Below, piece by piece: positions 59,384-64,000 of a DNA stretch of 64,000 nucleotides. The position numbers were made by a program, and so were the translations under genes. How positions within the stretch are numbered: the stretch's first letter is position 1; each line of letters starts with the position of its first letter. Source of the DNA: Chelonoidis abingdonii (taxonomy: Eukaryota; Chordata; Testudines; Testudinidae); assembly GCF_003597395.2 (NCBI RefSeq), contig NC_133778.1:10430043-10494042 (forward strand), given 5' to 3'. The notes beneath the pieces were generated by a model, which made no database searches, was not told where the DNA came from, and saw nothing but the letters and a program-made list of their open reading frames with translations.

Positions 59384-62063
59384 CTTTACACTTTAGAATT
59401 CCTCCAGACATTAGATCAACTAGTACAATTTATTGCAACTGTCAACTTGTACTTGAAGTGATTTTTTAACTAAATCATTTTCCAGCTTCTCAAATCATAA
59501 ACAGTGTGAAATTTTAACCCCATCCTCAACTTTTCTGTCATCTACTGGCTGTTTCATGGCAACTTCCATACCTTGGCCAGACACAGATGGTCATCCAGCC
59601 TATACATAAACTGCTAAATGGAGTGAACCATCAAGAAACAACATTGGTCCTCCATGCTCTACATTGACTATCAATCCTATCCTAGTTATTCTTCAAAGTC
59701 TGGATCTCCAAATCCTGAATTGCGATGTACCATAAAAATACTACAGGAAAGGTTTAAGGTAAAGAATGCACTGGCCCAAAAATCGGGCTGAGTCCAACTC
59801 CTGCCCCGTAATTTGAAAACTGCAAGGCTGATCCTGGAGAATGGCCACGTTGGGACACTTCTAGAAGTGAGCACTTGAATTTAAACTACTCAAAGTGACT
59901 TTTAAATATGGGAAAAAGAGGAGGAAAACTGGCTTCTGAACAGGTAAGTTTGTGTAAGGTTCCCCAGGTAATTATAGTAACAGGTTCTTCCAGTGCATGT
60001 ATAATAACAATCTGAGTCAGGACAATTCTGGGAGAAACACCTACCCAACTCTCTGTCTCAGTAAGAGAACACTGTGATTGTGTGCCCCACAAACCGTAGC
60101 TATTTGGGAGGTTCTTTTTGGCTTGTTTCATAACATTAAAAGCAGAGGTATTTTTATTATGTTCACATGAATAGATGCATAGTTTAAGTGGTAGTGGATC
60201 ACAAGTTTTGAAACTGAATTATGCACAGCTGAAAATAGATGTTTATTTTGATCAGATGGTAAAAGTCAGGACTTCAGCTGTGCAACTATAATTAGGTTAA
60301 TAAAACGTGAACTAAAAGGAATAAAATCACCCCTCTCCTTGTAACTTCATCTCAGTAATGAAGCTAGCACAACAATCGTCATGAACACGAACAGTGCATG
60401 TCCCCTTGTTTAGCTGTAGTTTACAGTTACAGAAGTAAACAATGGTGCACTAGCTAAGCCACTTGAGGTTTGATATAAAAAAAGAAAAAGCCATCTTTGT
60501 TATGATATTGTTAATTTAGATCCTGGTGACCCTTCAGAAAGTAAACAAAAATTTCCCACAGTATTATGAAATGGCATCTCTTAAACTAAAGGGCAACAGT
60601 TGGCACATACCAACAGATTTGATGACCTTCACATGTATCTAATTAGCATACCCTCTACATGCAACCAGTTGCTAATATGAAACTTTTGTCACGTTTAATA
60701 CATTCAGTCTTCGCTATCAGTTTTAATGTACTCAATAGGGCAGTCTTGCCAAATTTTCCAGTACAAGAAAAAACAAATTAAACTGAAAGATCCAAGATTT
60801 CTATTGCCAACTCCATGTTATTTTATCTTTACTAATGAGTAACAGTGACCTCTATTGTTTGCCTGGTTTAACTATTGGTACCAACACCAAATTAGAATTG
60901 TCATTATTATTGAAAACGTTTTTATAGCACCATAAGTTTAAACTGTGCTTTACATAGATAAGACATGTTCCTGCACTCATCAGCATGTTTGCTGGCAACA
61001 GACATTAGCACAAAATTACAGGGACAGATTCTAAAAGCTCAGTGCAATTAAACTATAAAAAGAATGGAGAGTCAGAAGGAAGACTATCTACTGTCACCAC
61101 ATACTACTTTAACACATGAACCTCAGCACTTTATACTTTACAGCTAAGTGTTTCCATGTAGGCAGTTTCACAAAATCTCAGAGACAGGACCAAGTTCAGT
61201 GGGAGTTTGATCAGGGTCTTAACCAGCTAATATTCTGCACAACTTTACCAAAACGCTATGTGGGGATATACCCCAGTTCCTGTTCAAATGTAGCGGCTTT
61301 AATTTTTACACAGCAGAACCTCACTGTGAAACTCATCAGGAAACGAACTCTGCAAATCAATACGTAAAACTCAGACGTGCATCAAAAAAGCATTTTTCAT
61401 TTTGAAAACTGTAGTTTGGTTTTTATTACTGATTTCATGGTGTACTAGCAAATGTTTTGTTCTGTATTTGTTTTTAAAAGGATGGCTACAGTATGAGACC
61501 GCATGGACAGCACAGTTACTAATATTTGCTAAGAAGCTAGCAGAGACCACCCTTTTTCTGAAATGTGTAGATTTGTGAAATACTCCTGAAATACTTCTTA
61601 AAATTTCTCATCTATTTTGTCACGTCTCTGTTGAATTAACCGCCCCAAAAAAGTCTGCGATAAAGACTTCCTTGTAAAACAGGAACAGTTTATGACATAC
61701 GATGCATAAAATCATTTCTGCTGAGAATAGTTTCAAGTGTCTATTTCGGCAATTAAAAAACTCCGCAAATGCTGACACTGAGCCAAATCCAGTTTGCTTC
61801 AGCCTATAAAAACTAGCAAACAAGATCTAAACATCTTTCTAGCCTCTATTGATGTTTTTACCTTAACAAGACTTCAGTTCTCAGAAACATCATCTAAACT
61901 TTCCTATATGCCCCAACATAAGTTCAGTGCTTAAAACGTGTTGTCTTTTTTTTTAAAGTTGTATATTACCTATAGAACCCAAGCAGTTCATGAACTTTGC
62001 CAGTATGGCTTAATCTTAATCCATTCCTGGGTTTCATTTAAAAAAAATATTTTAAAACATTAC
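59384..62063. other. UBE2F intron, nothing recognised
   Basis: About 2.7 kb of AT-rich non-coding DNA downstream of the donor of the 62064 exon. No repeat could be assigned with support. Confidence 0.45.
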
Positions 62064-62129
62064 CTGGGGTTACAGTTAGCTGAAAGTAATGGAGCTTGTT
62101 TGAATCTGGAAAATTCACTTTACATGTAC
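62064..62129 (-). CDS. UBE2F: UBE2F coding exon, residues about 50-72
   Basis: A 66-nt exon, the most N-terminal UBE2F piece in the window. Its first two bases complete a cysteine codon. It then encodes TCKVNFPDSNKLHYFQLTVT and P, and ends with the first base of the aspartate codon finished at 43234. The acceptor is GTTTTTTTCCTTCGCAG and the donor CAG|GTAATG. The segment forms the start of the E2 fold. Differences from human (H to N, P to S, C to Y) are from memory and are plausible for a reptile. The upstream exons holding the N-terminal extension that docks on the NEDD8 E1 were not found up to 64000. Confidence 0.96.
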
Positions 62130-63740
62130 CTGCGAAGGAAAAAAACCTGCATCAAACAATGAATGATAATCTCCTCTTTCAATCTTCCAGGGCCCAAAAT
62201 GTAAAACCTTGTCAAGTACTCTGCCTTCATTCAGTGAGCAATGCTTTCATTCTGGTGAGCTCATTTGCTGGAATTTTTTTTCCAATTCCCTTTGTTCCCC
62301 TCCCTAAATAGTTTGGAGTCAATGAAATTTAGGTCATCAAATCACCCACATGCTGGTGTTATGATCCGCAGTTATGAAGGAAAGATGTACCTGTAAAGGA
62401 AAATAGGCCATGTTCTTTTAAAATGCTAATTAGGTTCAATTATAACATGCAAACAAACTGTTGCCAAAGACAGATACTAATCAAAATTTAGAAAGGTGGG
62501 ACATACAGAACCACTAGGGTTTCCCTCAAAGTTCTACAAGTGGCAACTCTGCTATAAACTTTTCTGTCCCAAGCAATTAACTGAAGGTCAAATGTAGTCT
62601 CCTTAAAGGAACGTCAAATGTGACTTGCCATACTGAAACGAACCGGTGGTCTATCCAAGCACAGTAATGAGTCTCTGGCAGTGCCATGCAGCTGATGCTT
62701 CAAAATAAGTCAAAAAAATCCAGAGCAGATTTGGCAGGTTACACAAATATAAACGTTCGGATGCATAATGTTTCCTCCCAACCCCAGACCATGATCAGAT
62801 TAATGCCCTGACGCACAATGACAAATATTAACTTGTAATTTTCACAATCTAGATGGAGCAACTGCAAATATTCATCTTCCCTTAAAACAGCACTTGAAGG
62901 GAAATAATCTAATCACTTGTGGAGAGTAAAAAGATTTTCTAGGTAAATGGGGAAGAGATTAATGCGATAAACTGATACAGATATATAAAAGTTTGGTAGC
63001 CCTCAAGGTTAAGTGCAATTCTGGGATTCTCCAAACACCAGACCTGGCCATATGATGTCTGTCACCCTGGAAACGTAGCAATATTCTGTTCCCCTCCCCC
63101 CAGAAAGTGTCACATTTTAAATGCAAGGCCTAAATCCTTCAGACATATGCTTCCTAAGTCACTTCCTTCCCAAGTCGAACAGAGAGAGACTGCTAATTCA
63201 CTGTGGAAACTTTTACATTTTAATTTAATTTTATACTGTCTAAAAACCTCCCCTTGCCACATCATTTGTATCTGCAAAGAAAAGCAGCCTCCACGACTGT
63301 AATGTACTGTAAATCACCCAGGAGCTGATTGGCATAAGATACTGTTACAGCAAGGAGAGAGTCCTAGCGTGACAAACCATGTCTTTTGTGGCACTGAAGG
63401 TTAATAGTTAATATTTCTGAACATCAGGGTTTCCAACTGGGACAATAACTTCTATTACAGTCTATAGTACAATATCATGCTGTTCTGCATTCCACATCAC
63501 GTTAACTAAAAATACTGTTCACACCCACAAAGTGTAATAACAGCTGAGCTGTACTGAACAGAATATGCCTTCCTGACCCAGCCTTGGTGCCAGCTGGCAG
63601 TGATTTTACAGGGATCCCTTTGGTGAATTATTATGCAGATATCCGACCCAAGGGTGGCGTGTGAACTCTTTACTGAGAGCCAGGAGCCAACTGGTCATCA
63701 TAATTGTGAAATGTAGGTATGGATAACATTTAAGGAGTTA
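62130..63740. other. UBE2F intron upstream of the 62064 exon
   Basis: Searched on the minus strand for the next upstream UBE2F exon (around VRDKLLVKEVAELEANLP), not found. No repeat recognised until 63741. Confidence 0.45.
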
Positions 63741-63935
63741 AGTATCAGGGGGTAGCCGTGTTAGTCTGGATCTGTAAAAGCAGCAAAGAATCCTGTGGCA
63801 CCTTATAGACTAACAGACGTTTTGGAGCATGAGCTTTCGTGGGTAAATACCCACTTCATCAAATGCATGTCACCCACGAAAGCTCATGCTCCAAAACATC
63901 TGTTAGTCTATAAGGTGCCACAGGATTCTTTGCTC
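63741..63935 (-). mobile_element. Penelope-like fold-back insertion with hammerhead-like core
   Basis: A 195-bp insert is flanked by an exact 14-bp duplication CATTTAAGGAGTTA (63727-63740 and 63936-63949). It contains near-perfect 63-bp inverted arms (63782-63844 and 63872-63934, one mismatch at 63818/63898) around a 27-base loop. On the minus strand the loop side reads TTGATGA, a 6-bp stem GTGGGT/ACCCAC with loop ATTT, and then GAAA. This is the core of a hammerhead ribozyme, except that the first base of the CUGANGA box is U. Penelope-like elements are known to carry hammerhead motifs and often end in inverted snap-back pieces. Confidence 0.7.
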
Positions 63936-63949
63936 CATTTAAGGAGTTA

Positions 63950-64000
63950 TGTACCCAAACTGAAAATTATGCTCCCAAGGTCTTGGGGTGAAGGTAGGTC
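63950..64000. other. Intronic sequence to window edge
   Basis: Fifty bases of non-coding DNA, nothing recognised. Confidence 0.4.

Noticed and set aside
58825..59461. Open frame of 189 codons on the plus strand
   Set aside because: It overlaps the hAT element, includes an ambiguous base, and its proline/serine-rich translation mirrors base composition.
1..64000. CRISPR arrays, bacterial operons or phage modules
   Set aside because: No regularly spaced repeats, no ribosome-binding-site-linked gene strings; the window is plainly vertebrate.

Overview
The window is vertebrate nuclear DNA, most likely from a turtle. I infer this from the repeats: many CR1 LINEs, a tRNA-derived SINE with a CR1-like tail, hAT and Tc1/mariner-type miniature elements, Penelope-like fold-back fragments and a DIRS retrotransposon. 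Nothing prokaryotic is present. Open reading frames here are short or repeat-derived because the host coding sequence is cut into small exons.

Host gene. Four spliced exons on the minus strand encode residues about 50-137 of the NEDD8-conjugating enzyme UBE2F, at 62064-62129, 43167-43234, 40340-40410 and 16400-16457 in transcript order. Splice sites, codon phases and the active-site cysteine motif all fit. The first exons lie beyond the right edge. The last ones (residues about 138-185) were not found and probably lie beyond the left edge. Nearly the whole window is therefore UBE2F intron. A separate exon-like open stretch at 5584-5773 (minus) is unidentified.

Layout. 1-16 kb: AT-rich intron with a hAT miniature element (1943-2807), a hAT transposase remnant (6481-6960) and a CR1 copy (9269-10245). 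16-25 kb: a long minus-strand CR1 with ORF1 esterase and ORF2 remains (16741-19870), a 1.2 kb hAT element (20913-22140), a mariner-like element, a MIR fragment and a 100-N assembly gap (25580-25679). 26.6-32.5 kb: a nearly full-length but decayed DIRS retrotransposon on the minus strand, with inverted terminal repeats, internal complementary region, gag, RT, RNase H and tyrosine recombinase. 32.6-40 kb: mariner and hAT miniature elements, an old LINE tail and a CR1 nested in a CR1. 42-52 kb: further CR1 copies, a SINE split by a solo LTR with a 5-bp target duplication, and a 72-bp tandem duplication. 53-60 kb: a full SINE, a 2.5 kb old CR1 interrupted by a mariner-type element, and another hAT element. 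63.7-63.9 kb: a Penelope-like fold-back insertion with a 14-bp target duplication and a hammerhead-ribozyme-like core.

The mobile elements are mostly independent insertions into UBE2F introns. Nested cases give relative ages: LTR after SINE, one CR1 after another, mariner-type element after old CR1. Identifications rest on sequence recognition and on visible termini or duplications, since no database search was possible.
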